Below are positions 30,501 through 35,374 of a DNA stretch of 64,000 nt, one piece after another. Origin of the DNA: Microbulbifer agarilyticus. Lineage in GTDB: Bacteria > Pseudomonadota > Gammaproteobacteria > Pseudomonadales > Cellvibrionaceae. The first letter of the stretch is position 1. Each line of letters begins with the position of its first letter. The translations under genes were made by a program, and so were the position numbers. Below the pieces are notes generated by a model that saw only the letters and a program-made list of their open reading frames with translations, made no database searches and was not told where the DNA came from. The stretch lies in NCBI RefSeq assembly GCF_020171345.1, contig NZ_JAIUZM010000005.1:186001-250000 (forward strand), read 5' to 3'.

Positions 30501-32384
30501 GGTGGTGCAATCGATATTGCCACTGCAGCAGGCATGAGCCTGGCGAGAGTGGATAGTGGCAGTACGCTGTCCCTGAGCAGCTCGATGTCCGATATCCAGC
30601 TGCGTGATCACCTGACTTCCGGAGGCCCGGTGCTCTTGTCTGCAGCGGGTACTGTCAGCGTGGATCCAACTCTGGATGTGGTGAGTGGCGATGCATTTAC
30701 CCTGCGTGCAAACAGCTTTGTCATGGGGCAGGGCAGTCTGTTGCAAGTAGCTGGGGATACTCAGCTCGATAGCGCAGGCGATGTCGTATTGGCCGAAATT
30801 ATTGGCCAAGGCAATACCGAAATTACCGCGGGTGGAGCGCTTCAGCTTAATGAGCGTGCCGAAACCTTCGGTAGTCTGAAGTTGGATATCGCCGCTGAAA
30901 TGGCGCAGGCCGAAGGGCAGCACCTGGTTGTGCATGGTGACTTGTCCGCATCGGCAGCGAGCTGGCAAATGGATAGCGATGCGCGCCTGCAGGTAGTAGG
31001 CGACGGCGATGTCACACTCACTGGCGATGCGGATCTGCAGTTGCTGAATGTTGGTGGCGATTTCGCGCTCACCAACGGCGGTGACGTAGCGCTGCGCCGC
31101 GACGTGCATACCGGTGGCGCACTCACCTTGCAGGCCACTGGCGACATTGCCCAGTCTGCGGACACCCTGGTGAGAGCGGGTGGCGCTGTGGCGATCGATA
31201 CCAACCGTTGGACCATGGGTAGTGGTAGCCGCCTGGAGTCGCTAGGTGGTATCCGCGTGCACAGCTCCGAAAGCATGTTGCTGTCGGAACTGAGCAGTAG
31301 CTGGAGTGGCGATTACGCATTTGACCTGCTAAGCAGCAACGGCCGTGTTGATGGACGCAGCGATGCCGACCTGCACCTGCAAGGCGTGGCCGATGGTCGC
31401 AGCTACCTGAGTGCGGCAACGGGCATCGGCGACCCTCTGATCATGGATGTACCCTGGTTCTCTGCCGTCACCGATGAAGGCGACATCAACCTGATCCTGC
31501 TCAACGACGCCCATGCAGAACTGCTTTCCGCGCAGAATGGCGACATTCATATGCGCGCCTTCGGCGATGTGGAAATTGCCGAACTGATTGGTACCCCACA
31601 CCTGTGGATCGATGGCTTCCTGCTCGCGAACCAGATGACGATTCCAGAGGGCAGCTTTATTGCCGAAGAAGGGATCCAGATCGATCAGTTGCTGATGACC
31701 GCTTCTGGTGAGTTGGAGTTGCGTGCACCAACTATCGACTTGAATGTTGATAGTCAGGGGAACCCCGAGCTGTTCCTGACGTTGACCAATATCGACGGCG
31801 CAGCCGCACAGTGGGTAGGCGTCAATGTGGATAACAATGAGCGCTTGACCATCGATCGCCTGATGACCGACTACGGCGCAATCACAACCAGTGGCGACCT
31901 GCGTATCGAAAGTGCGGAAGTGATCTCTGAACTGGATATGCAGAGTGGCGTGTTGAGTTTGACTCTGGATAACGTCGACCTGTCGCCACAGGACCTGAAC
32001 GGTCAGCTGGTCACGCCTTATGGGGAGTTCTGGTTGGATGTGCAGGGCAACTTGCTACTTACCAACGCGCAGGTGACTCGCTATCGCGACCCTCTGGTTC
32101 TGACTTACCAGGGTAAAGACGGTGAGTACGTGATCGGCGACCCCGGCTTCAGCCGTCTTTCCATCGAGCACCAGCTGGAAATTTCGATCGATGGTGAACG
32201 TGCCGAAGGCCGTGACTTGTGGCGCTTGTGGTTCAGTCGCCCGCTGGATTACCTGAATGCGGAAGAGTACTTCTGGAACCCGGTCGATTGGCTGGACCCG
32301 GATGAGTACAGCGAGATGGATCCGGAAAGTGACGAACCCGGTTACGCGGAAATCTCTGCGGACGACACGTTGGCCATGCGCTAA
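12573..32384 (+). CDS. Giant LktA-family filamentous adhesin / two-partner-secretion exoprotein (TpsA)
   Basis: The protein has 6603 residues. I start at the ATG at 12573, which has AAGGA seven bases upstream; the frame also opens 63 bases earlier at a TTG with no ribosome-binding site. A long basic N-region and a hydrophobic core (about 36-52) form an extended signal peptide. A TPS secretion domain follows (about 55-240), with VVFASSYGFLVGASGVINVG near 138, the pattern seen in the Fusobacterium LktA family. The rest is mostly beta-helical, Gly/Ala/Ser/Asp-rich and acidic. Residues to about 960 contain loose ~205-residue repeats. Residues ~960-3800 contain LktA-like GxAxAxN...A.I modules with a Ser-rich linker (~1676-1716). 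A coiled-coil/linker insert lies at ~3876-3966, an aromatic and Cys-bearing island at ~4130-4640, and a helical insert at ~4846-5010. Regular 82/83-residue repeats run at ~5657-6220. No C-terminal anchor is recognisable. TpsB is encoded downstream. It should be secreted and act in adhesion, aggregation or toxicity; the ligand is unknown. Confidence 0.92.
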   Translation: MKPFRHHMLARAIRHAVRGNGAELNRSKRTHRGKQLTLGALLSGGAVNLLAATHNVDAVDAFTDVEDLGGNVEKVTSKYKKGSVGVNVFNDFVVGDLNTVNLELDSDVDQLVNIVRNSRPEVHGVLNSYQDGTLGGNVVFASSYGFLVGASGVINVGQLSVRTPSQTEIDSWLDVGTPDFSDEGITALANDDYSVSASGLVTISGKINTADGIDILANEVVVDAGAVMTAGNAIQAIYVDAAMVNVGDFTAPTALQVEGGTIAIVAEGDTTVGGDLMADGGITISAADIVVESGAIIDARDDSVASEAATTAMFVGDNVSLAGDVLASDISIIADQTVTVTSNLTALGSIGTEDDENEYVVGIVDVDAPQFNLDAGSDALILAATIDESAVTSAGASDMVIVGELDAFDSLDASAGTIEITADNVVSGSDVALHASDIQISGSLTADATAADSLGQVLLDGDANYDELGNISASRVKVVTTNDFYLTSDASSVSSSSGDLVWEESSGSIDLDFALELEAQNLQTTSGLTISAEEIVLTAGNALSVGDQLAATGEIRLSGNTLDFDFSQISADTLSLVTSNNMVFAAAATDSEYVAAGADDFRLVGAVDFDGELKLSAGAISVTSGNSITADNISFDSADTQINGSAIADAGDSDSATFGTITLEQSARYADLGNLSYSELALVTDATIVLSDNASDSAVTGAAASDIVWVDSGDFDFGGSDISFTAGTLTLTTDTSVSADNITLEVDTFDTSGTLNATGDIILRSSIDDSLDLSGLNAAKLTLDSDDLTWTKSLVYGGDLELIADTITVSSATDITAANITLDGDTINVAGSLSTGGGDITIDGREITLEDGSHLDATGVATDGDVTITASDKSEVGYGTASATTSITLSGEIDAANITAEAESIAISSMYAELGTTLGVKAVAQLLGVEFNYMEALADATVTVTGTADLNATDDITLASESHAMSESMAAVLGGAPAGVALAGIYSHSDASSTTEIQSGAVVHAGQDLSVTAHNEAYVAASAFVIQAQNSNKAVVAASVGEGDVNATARIENGADLDAANLVLSAENLNRFYSSSSVYGLTGTRYGIAVAVGDFDTNATAEMGADIGSAGDKVGNVTVTALDRTVEQRVHSGVKIGAGKLLRMFGSRLIKGASKVQSGASSLLTNFLPESTESPEDNGKPGEVEWKGGLALSLNLSDHEAYAYLGNNVSGADEAPSIDASGDVLVAAATDLGTDNDAIIGGDGRGAVGGDQGGYRTTAQTSISSPKTRGNVVANAEKSAALSFNFAINEGEAVAEVGDYVSINAQNLGVVAEQKMPIVSTYDRWDTMSDIKNKFSSTAGLESNLLTTFANSGASADKEAYGGTVNVVWNDIDTKAWIGDNATVITTDTGSWSAERKVESNSGTPGILDDFEPFQTVTYTFDFDESVSVRAFNLIESANVAGNIGSLGLMPNANGTNEEGKSVGGSIVFVQQNADAVAGIGESTITAAGDISITAETDERHFVVTPSSGWGAGTGFNGAIAVLNSEALTHASLSNRAFVTAEDLVIVADHQMGNWAAGGAVNWTTGESAVGVAIAVNITQGDTKAFIGDNSEEEEKVSFKNDSQPAPDAPSAPAPTERAIVARNVEVRSKSSGTNGSLAAAGALLQEHTDEPGMSTKLKGWLDGKTGGLASKISSKLSGKHSDASSSSSSSKSSVNQASSDASNGSSSDSSDSVAQVDADATSFAGAGSVTVSVSNLDAKSIVDGANIRAHSGAGDEVNLDIQALQKIVSASASGSAAVNLSQSPSTPNSKAMAGAIAYQITFNDALAWLVDSTVVDAGDVAVQALHGGDLTSVGLALAVDKPSQGGKSTSAGLSISGAMVRDGTSARVEGSSISSSEGGDEDLEVTAYNNTDIGVGGGTLYAGGQQGFGLAITYADIDDPADLIGDSNPDGNNIWSSAYNEDVYSGKAVEAVVTDYSGTNSDINDFQNIDISARGLQRIGIGAAGVGYNDNAENAFGFMGSFAIGSIRSDSKALLENVDITSADTISVNVAGSKNGSLDTILDGLGSSSVNDDYDFSGASAFDNTEVHTSDDGTGSAYNYGTEGERIIAVAGVVQVGKSNLGISYAHADVSTEKTAQIRNANINESDTAASSVDVSARDEALLYTVSIGVGVATGKYSGIGSVAVNSLNNTVKAEIGDWNGSKEGLIHAEDVAVTAQNDMDAINVAGAVAVSTGSGAAGGLAVALNLVGDSGHETRARIGNIDLEVSDDITVKASSGSDGDENLLVGNAIGIGASTGGSGLAFAGAIGVTDVDQTVQAGIKNVGENSDGSATNSGGTIRVQSTDYTDSVSTAWMGAGSSSGSAGGIALAVNRVDSDVTAEILGDDSSDTSTVLAAKHVYVDALRDNWLLTIDAGVAASNQISVAPSIGTGVVDGNVTARIANKADIDAYGNVGVEAQAHTENLVGSGAVGVGLNGGAGAIAISTAAEYGKTQAYIEDATVKALGLGGTFNILDGELTGMTALPDLSATEEDSDGNSNAVGNSDVSMDDLTTAFGSQNLSEGNEAVTGVAVNATSFVKQQAITVGGSGSKNIAITANVATNVFESSTDAYIKNSTINSGVSGTDTADVVVRGSSHDYGLGVSAGVAISGGGAGIGGFSTNHMGKEANAEIDNSTIDADELVLEANSTQLAQAVSAGIAAGVGAESGLGGAASVTINKMMGGTKAWLHDSTITASDVVVNAERRQDVNSAAGSAGIGTTVGVGFGLALNLVGGDSTALIGNDLDDSGDADTTLIKADNVTVDADRLESVNSYSLGAGLSTGYGVAAMINVTEFKGETRAAVHGLLHDNGTSANTADDYFTTQIVGKDGTADATSVTVNAQDILDVDQETLGIGVGSSVGVGAVANVVLGRSQVYSEVVGSDVDATLLDIDATAQREAWMISMAGGASTNVGAAVSIGVALFGQGDTTTEDGTNAEDEFDPSRQTANNVLAEDTAGYNPHLSSDDIAAIEEESGSTIEASTAPSTSTTTESGNSLKIGGESVVAARISGGDIDVDTLDVDAQTLLFTYQGLGAVALGSGAISGAVGVTRLYDMTIATVDTDLTANDVTVDAQVMDVSDDDAAGEMKSWVISGGGTGITVNYNDVRSELRTVAGVSSATGDSTGDISVSARDTTELRVGDLDAGKPSDPTEGSLSVTIGAGAIGVSIGFAEKNSDVDAWLGEAGKAISGYNTVELDAYSAGLVKTSAFALAGGLLAGVQGVVTDARDESNVNATVHGTIDADSAVNIDAQATPEVFSRAYGVTVAAGGAMGGSFSYAIADTKAVAEVGDGTYFTGNADVNVRAETGDGSNDDYVSADANAFAASGGLLAGVAGSEALAENSSQAVAKVGDGVRIPDNDFGVYARNTAVQYADADGYFVGLFAGGFNWSTAESSTSARVEYGSNPISNAVLRTGDFILDAYNYDENQSFTTAGGGGYYAASAAVSNANSYNNSNANKSASVEIADWASGYTAVPVMGGEVRLSAAHESQFFSGVDSTTVSVVGGSGAEASSDIDNDVEVTLGNNVSFEALQIEIEADNSALQIQDPAESGFSTSINAGAGGAANGSAGLSYQDLTGVEAAVTIGNNAVLAISDLAWLDSTYDHGIAIDAHTRFYVYDAAVLKVGGALQGAGSESDVDATTKNTVSIGDDVVLYNPIGEIGIGTYTIGSATAQAETSVWAVAGVAGGVSDVNVTVTNTVDIGQDVIINALDNIGIYAGRGSSYLYENQLVADARTNVYNWTAVPIPAGNAADADINVTNTVVFGDDIDLGSDSHVTVEANEGSLYANADGVERNPYLELFSTETTFGSNDTSSDNSLVFEGSGSVVAGQNAYQWVDVDDSGNITSDLAGYGAAGQLSDKYSSRASLQAYIDELQALVDEYEAWTESGTSNEGGKTDGNEDTGDAGSGGTSTEVDTGSSGENPYTDEIVELKTEIAALSVVLDTLSEQENNVIAVTDISASAGNVSLLADTIDLQGANNNRPQFIARGDAYIDINNRDDQHLLVGNLYIANQTGGNVYVTGGASLDEAYITEEDSSTTGISSGIHIVHNPGGPNYLSSDVIIDGAISNLLSTVDITLEEGDLLQQATIEANTINLTVENGSLVVDAGDSDVYYGRAPSSLVNFVDKWKPDDADDFVQYWINHRYEDDIDAVGIDEFNNWFYACATAHRCTVGGTSYNDEHSYFNNSADDNADYDKIHVFFNWGFSNSQEYTDSDRVDLEFRTDSDSRGGRHWKFQPVENKQSNLVRTASYNSVKSDIGSPGATIVGEKVVINARRVDINGTIEVGTDNNWSVSVGSGFDSAIAQYISLAGLSSGDQIELQPGQTLRLNNPDYINDFMTPFEDRYIYIDPQISKVNGAESITLTYDVASGQLLVDDVPVSGGGYLSINAKISSTGADGKILVRDGLGQIDIDNNSNTELVINSLDAGDDAVGIVRITDHNFTKNMNDGGSSNDYFSHWYVHSPGGQIQEYETTSYATSYEDGAFIRSSGGTGTTSSTTYNPLAGQLYYIREDASVSRSYTDFPDGYLAKYPNTVGEWQGTGAGGDLEWTVEESRYTTCAANPDVCTNGTATNYIRQEYDADSINRYWWGIGYSYDTYYGSNWTNTDPSVYIPYYLNMETHTYVKADHSIGISFTGVGTGSIDIDSAANVSINGNIYNPLGTTDINTSGALNVSAGAAFDAETLRLYSAEGDLGSLSDPLNIATNTVSLDANSGSVYFDITGKSGAVQLEKFRALYDIAGTVDKGLEGVGTGTHIQGDTLDLVSYSGSIGSAGTIGTSSTYDYINIDVNEVTLEAADDIVIYQASGDLAVNTITASEDVVVTLGNGSLVNGIGQNEKTDEELAYLQTVWDRLGLQDADAGEIAVTGYENQFTSKYHTYWLIKQRLSDSSEAGFTIDGAFEDTFMSRYGVSTVAEAAQLAKDEYFALEDWFADQVAAPDVYANEEDAIGVEQKGTLQGYAYGDLLTSSYDADYALVIDEASSWYADLIEGAQWSQSQLDISINAAALNADAQATLTNREANIVAPNLDINVSGGSVGEDLADLVFVIDRDNPTITDAQKIALLEAGPGDIETSENGSLITFNVSQVDPIKIDTTGVLNIAATDEIYAESASGLTLGSIVSTDGNVRLAVNGAIDAISGTNISANDLYLANTQGDIGSVSNRVQVDLDGVLRQAGAANNLYLTQVGGDLIVDAVSAGGIASLTSNTDILGLDSESVVSGSAIQLVAGDDLGSNTQALNLRMSGGGDLDITADNAWLNIAGTSEARLGASLNGVLSVDASGNLVIDGGISAAELDLYAAGDILDSGAETVTVTSLAKLSADNIDVDAVTFDIGSGDFDATAGAMTLGDITTEGNLDLLATGAMQLNGDLDIAYTNASSGGDARMLADAQSITMAAGKFIRSEDDIQLTAVDSLDLQSLIAGRDINLTALNLLDTTLGDIDAVYLQADNVYVDARDALTLADVAASGIINLEGETLLVTGDLLTGGDVVVTAGNGLEVQGDIGSTGSKVASINLRSGIGGVTLGGSAFTSGQFLANAGNDLSLAAISLIDAASIDVTARAVAANAASQMTSGGSALFTLRGGDSTFGEVTTSTNLTLDSDTNITFASDVTTGNNLRLETLGDVFVSDGVTLDIGRNLRGIATTALLAQSWQMAGSSQLLVANNAEIDTDGVQSFETLFVTGNLTQRAGDDVTFDANTNIGGRLHLTGGAGLFLVGDLNVGTASTSDMTLLLDGSVVQSAGQTSSASGAISAEALAWAAAANSALQIGAGASFEFTSSSSASSFGLLTSGGDLSIDSAGDIDFLNDVTVGSNVSGANLLLNVDGDVSLADAATLLTYGNWQGIAEVSARVGSLTAGSGSLVDTRDAMNVVAQQGIDFAQLNVTNSALLSAGGDIQFSETADFGSFLTIADGNHLNLVGDVTVGSAGTANADLTLRGDVTQSAGQQFTIGNDLTASANSWSMGDNALLQVGGAIDIATAAGMSLARVDSGSTLSLSSSMSDIQLRDHLTSGGPVLLSAAGTVSVDPTLDVVSGDAFTLRANSFVMGQGSLLQVAGDTQLDSAGDVVLAEIIGQGNTEITAGGALQLNERAETFGSLKLDIAAEMAQAEGQHLVVHGDLSASAASWQMDSDARLQVVGDGDVTLTGDADLQLLNVGGDFALTNGGDVALRRDVHTGGALTLQATGDIAQSADTLVRAGGAVAIDTNRWTMGSGSRLESLGGIRVHSSESMLLSELSSSWSGDYAFDLLSSNGRVDGRSDADLHLQGVADGRSYLSAATGIGDPLIMDVPWFSAVTDEGDINLILLNDAHAELLSAQNGDIHMRAFGDVEIAELIGTPHLWIDGFLLANQMTIPEGSFIAEEGIQIDQLLMTASGELELRAPTIDLNVDSQGNPELFLTLTNIDGAAAQWVGVNVDNNERLTIDRLMTDYGAITTSGDLRIESAEVISELDMQSGVLSLTLDNVDLSPQDLNGQLVTPYGEFWLDVQGNLLLTNAQVTRYRDPLVLTYQGKDGEYVIGDPGFSRLSIEHQLEISIDGERAEGRDLWRLWFSRPLDYLNAEEYFWNPVDWLDPDEYSEMDPESDEPGYAEISADDTLAMR
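29541..31240 (+). repeat. 82/83-residue tandem repeats inside the adhesin C-terminal region
   Basis: A motif of the type SWxMxxxxxLQVxGD recurs. The conserved aromatic codons lie at 29544, 29862, 30111, 30468, 30717 (Phe), 30963 and 31209. Four of the six intervals are 249, 249, 246 and 246 bases, i.e. 82-83 codons; the two longer ones (318 and 357) carry extra residues resembling VGTAST/VGSAGT segments. A second landmark, QSAGQ or a variant, precedes each later motif by about 20-30 residues. The copies have diverged, so the repeats are old and maintained as protein structure, probably equal-sized sets of beta-helix turns. Confidence 0.75.
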
Positions 32385-32385
32385 T

Positions 32386-32416
32386 CCTCTCCCCCCTTCT
32401 CTGAGGGGGTGAGAGG
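32386..32416 (+). repeat. Palindrome between tpsA and tpsB
   Basis: CCTCTCCCCCC (32386-32396) pairs with GGGGGTGAGAGG (32405-32416) around an eight-base loop, starting two bases after the tpsA stop. The C/G-run palindrome resembles the small intergenic palindromes common in gammaproteobacterial genomes. There is no T tract. It could stabilise the tpsA transcript end or reduce tpsB expression relative to tpsA. Confidence 0.5.
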
Positions 32417-32487
32417 GAGCGATGTTTATATAAAGATGTAACACGGCCGTCCCGGCGCGAGCCGCCGGGAATTGGCGATAAACCTGA

Positions 32488-34191
32488 ATGGTGGTGAAAG
32501 TGGCAAGGTTGGAATTTGGAAAGCTTGCGCAGGTAGTGGCGCTCGCAGTGGCGGTACCCTGTGCTTGGGCGCAGACGGGAGTCGACCTGCCCGAGCATAT
32601 TCCCGGCGCGGATGCGGGGGAGCAGGCGGCGGAGATTCGCCGTCGCGAGCAGTTGCTGATGGATCGCCCTGGGGCGCCCGCGTTACGAGGGATAGATGAG
32701 GTTGAAGTGACCGGTGATCCCCGTGAGCTGGAGGGGCCGGTATTCGAGCTGCGCAGCGTGCGCTTCAGTCCATCGGAGCTGCTTACCGAGCAGCAGCTGC
32801 GGGACATCGTCCTGCCCTATCTGGGGCAGCAGGTCGCCCACAGCCAGCTGATGGAGATCGTAGAGTCGATTAACCGCACCTACCGCGAATCTGGCGTTTA
32901 TACCGCCGTAGCGGTATTGCCGCAGCAGGAAGTAAAAGAGGGCGTGGTATCAATTCGCCTGATCGAGGGCAAGCTGGGCGAGATTCGCTTTGAGGGCAAC
33001 GAATACACTGCGGACGCCTTCTTCTCTGAGTGGATGGTCAAGCATCAGGGGCAGGAAACTGTGGATATGCCGCTGCTGCAGGCGGATATCCTCGAGTTCA
33101 ACCGATTGCATGACGAGCGCATTCGCGCGGAACTGCGCCGCGGTGAATCCTTTGGCCTGACCGACATTGTGGTCACCGTACAGGAGCCTGAGCGCGGCTT
33201 TTTCCAGACCTTCGCCGACAACTACGGCTACGAGAGTTCCGGGCGCGAGTCACTTGGCTTTATGTACCGCCGCCAGCACCTGCTTTCTGGTGGCGATCGT
33301 GCCATTGCCTACCTGTCGGGTAGTGAGGGTGCACAGTCCCTCAGTCTGAGCTATAACCGGCCTCTCCCCGGTACCCTTTGGCGTTTCGGTGGCAGTGCGT
33401 CTCTGACCCGTACAGACCTGACCGAGGGGGATTTTGCCACTTCCGATGTGCAGGGTGATTCGCACCGTCTCGGGCTCGAGTCCTCCTGGCTGGCATGGTC
33501 CGGCGAACGCGGCTGGCTAAATGTGCTTGGCGCCGCCGGCTACACCCGATCTACCACCGAAATCGCTGGGGTTGTGTTTAGTGACGACGCTATCCTGCAG
33601 GGTCAGGTTGGCGCCAGCGTCAACTGGGTAGGGCGTAACTGGCAGGTGACCGGCCGCCAAATGCTGGCCTACACTGATTTTGACGACAAGTCCGACGTGG
33701 GCTCAGCACGTCAGGCTACTCAGGAGACCCTGTATAATGGAGCGCTGACCGGGTACGTGCGCGCGGGCACTACAGGCTTCTACGGTATTCTGCTCTCCTC
33801 CTGGCAGCACAGTAACGATGCGCAACTGCCGGGTTCGCTGTCTTTCTCGCTCGGCGGTCCAACTAGTATCCGGGGCTATTTGCCCAGCGCTGTCAGCGGT
33901 GACCGGGGATGGTATGGGCAGGCTGAGCTGCATTACGATGCTTGGCAGCCGTGGGGTGTGACTGTGGAGCCATACCTTTTCTTCGATTACGGCGAAGCCA
34001 AATCTCTGGATCGTGGTGCGGACGGAACGGAAAAAATTAACGTCGAGACCGCGCTTGGTGCGGGGGGCGTTGGATTGGCACTTTCGGGCACCTTCTGGTC
34101 ACTATCGATGAACTTCGCAGAGCCCACTAAGGAAGCGACTCCCGAGCAGGATTCAGCCGTGTTCTATGCCCGCATGAGCGTTCGCTATTAG
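32488..34191 (+). CDS. Two-partner-secretion outer-membrane transporter (TpsB, FhaC/ShlB/LktB type)
   Basis: The product has 567 residues. A signal peptide ends near residue 28 (AVPCAWA), followed by an N-terminal periplasmic segment. POTRA-like domains cover about residues 70-210, including VFELRSVRFSP, LMEIVESINRTYRESGVYTA and the linking GVVSIRLIEGKLGEI. A C-terminal beta-barrel (about 215-567) carries the conserved motif GGPTSIRGYLP and ends in an aromatic residue (VRY), a usual outer-membrane assembly signal. It starts 103 bases after tpsA. Its role is to thread the unfolded adhesin through the outer membrane after Sec export. The order A then B is the reverse of the Fusobacterium lktBA operon. 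Confidence 0.93.
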   Translation: MVVKVARLEFGKLAQVVALAVAVPCAWAQTGVDLPEHIPGADAGEQAAEIRRREQLLMDRPGAPALRGIDEVEVTGDPRELEGPVFELRSVRFSPSELLTEQQLRDIVLPYLGQQVAHSQLMEIVESINRTYRESGVYTAVAVLPQQEVKEGVVSIRLIEGKLGEIRFEGNEYTADAFFSEWMVKHQGQETVDMPLLQADILEFNRLHDERIRAELRRGESFGLTDIVVTVQEPERGFFQTFADNYGYESSGRESLGFMYRRQHLLSGGDRAIAYLSGSEGAQSLSLSYNRPLPGTLWRFGGSASLTRTDLTEGDFATSDVQGDSHRLGLESSWLAWSGERGWLNVLGAAGYTRSTTEIAGVVFSDDAILQGQVGASVNWVGRNWQVTGRQMLAYTDFDDKSDVGSARQATQETLYNGALTGYVRAGTTGFYGILLSSWQHSNDAQLPGSLSFSLGGPTSIRGYLPSAVSGDRGWYGQAELHYDAWQPWGVTVEPYLFFDYGEAKSLDRGADGTEKINVETALGAGGVGLALSGTFWSLSMNFAEPTKEATPEQDSAVFYARMSVRY

Positions 34192-34194
34192 CGG

Positions 34195-34223
34195 TTGACA
34201 GCTCAAAACTTCGCCCGTAGAAT
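34195..34223 (+). promoter_or_regulatory. Probable promoter of the S10 operon
   Basis: TTGACA (34195-34200), a 17-base spacer and TAGAAT (34218-34223) are followed by a GC-rich discriminator (TCGCGCTCC). The -35 box begins four bases after the tpsB stop codon. The start point would leave a leader of only about 70 bases before rpsJ, containing a short GCCC-TCG-GGGC hairpin. This is much shorter than the E. coli S10 leader that responds to L4. The promoter makes the ribosomal genes independent of the adhesin block. Confidence 0.72.
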
Positions 34224-34298
34224 TCGCGCTCCTTTTCGCCCGCCCTCGGGGCTGCGTAAAAGGACGTTCTTTAGCTTTTATTATTGGAGTTTGATTCC

Positions 34299-34610
34299 AT
34301 GCAGGGTCAACGCATCCGAATTCGCCTGAAGGCGTTCGATCACAAGCTGATCGACGCGTCTACCCAGGAGATTGTTGAGACGGCCAAGCGCACTGGCGCA
34401 CAAGTACGCGGTCCTATCCCGCTGCCGACTCGTAAAGAGAAGTACACCGTACTGATTTCTCCGCACGTCAACAAAGACGCGCGCGACCAGTACGAAATCC
34501 GTACTCACAAGCGTTTGCTGGACATTGTAGAGCCTACCGAGAAGACCGTTGACGCGCTGATGAAGCTCGATCTGGCGGCCGGTGTTGAGGTTCAGATTAG
34601 TCTCGGCTAA
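34299..34610 (+). CDS. rpsJ: 30S ribosomal protein S10
   Basis: S10 is part of the 30S head and, as NusE, of antitermination complexes. The chosen start ([19 protein letters not shown]) gives 103 residues, the family norm; an in-frame upstream start would add MEFDS. TTGGAG is the ribosome-binding site. The conserved segments [13 protein letters not shown] and [14 protein letters not shown] are intact. It is the first gene of the S10 operon and directly follows the accessory block that separates it from tuf. Confidence 0.98.
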   Translation: MQGQRIRIRLKAFDHKLIDASTQEIVETAKRTGAQVRGPIPLPTRKEKYTVLISPHVNKDARDQYEIRTHKRLLDIVEPTEKTVDALMKLDLAAGVEVQISLG

Positions 34611-34720
34611 CACGTTAAATTAACTACCGAATCCCAGGCGAAAACGGTCTGGGTAGTGTAACGCTCTGAAATTGGGCGGCCGCAGTGGGTTAAAGCCCCG
34701 TGCACTGAGAGGTTGAAAAG

Positions 34721-35356
34721 ATGACTATAGGTATTGTCGGCCGCAAGAGCGGCATGACTCGCATCTTCACCGAAGATGGCGCTTCTATCCCGGTAACTGT
34801 TATCGAGGTAGCTCCGAACCGCGTCACTCAGGTGAAAACTGTGGAAACTGACGGCTACTCCGCGGTTCAGGTAACTGTGGGTTCCCGTAAGGCTTCCCGT
34901 GTCTCCAAGCCCCAAGCGGGCCACTTCGCCAAAGCCAACACTGAGGCTGGCTCTGCACTTTTCGAACTGCGTACTGACGGTTCTGAAGAGTCCTTCGAAA
35001 TCGGTTCTGAAATCACTGTATCTGGCTTTGAAGCTGGTCAGAAGATCGACGTAACCGGCACTTCCAAAGGTAAAGGTTTCCAGGGTGGCGTTAAGCGCTG
35101 GAATTTCCGTACCCAGGACGCTACTCACGGTAACTCCCTGTCTCACCGCGCTCCCGGTTCTATCGGTCAGTGCCAGACTCCTGGTCGTGTGTGGAAAGGC
35201 AAGAAAATGGCCGGTCACATGGGTGCTGAGCGTGTAACCACGCAAAACCTGGAAGTGGTTCGTGTTGATGCCGAACGTAACTTGCTGCTGGTTAAAGGTG
35301 CCGTACCTGGCGCTCCCGGTGGTGACGTGATCGTTCGTCCGGCAGTTAAAGCCTAA
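34721..35356 (+). CDS. rplC: 50S ribosomal protein L3
   Basis: L3 is an early-assembly 50S protein whose long loop reaches the peptidyl-transferase centre. The 211 residues start [20 protein letters not shown], and the conserved loop reads [20 protein letters not shown], with the Gln that is often methylated by PrmB. The 110-base spacer after rpsJ includes an imperfect hairpin (CTACC...CCCAG with CTGGG...GTAG). Position and length are canonical for the S10 operon. Confidence 0.98.
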   Translation: MTIGIVGRKSGMTRIFTEDGASIPVTVIEVAPNRVTQVKTVETDGYSAVQVTVGSRKASRVSKPQAGHFAKANTEAGSALFELRTDGSEESFEIGSEITVSGFEAGQKIDVTGTSKGKGFQGGVKRWNFRTQDATHGNSLSHRAPGSIGQCQTPGRVWKGKKMAGHMGAERVTTQNLEVVRVDAERNLLLVKGAVPGAPGGDVIVRPAVKA

Positions 35357-35374
35357 GTCTGAGGGGAAATAGAT

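Noticed and set aside
33733-33742. TATAATGG sequence inside tpsB, resembling a -10 box
   Set aside because: No matching -35 element at proper spacing and no gene start downstream that it could serve.
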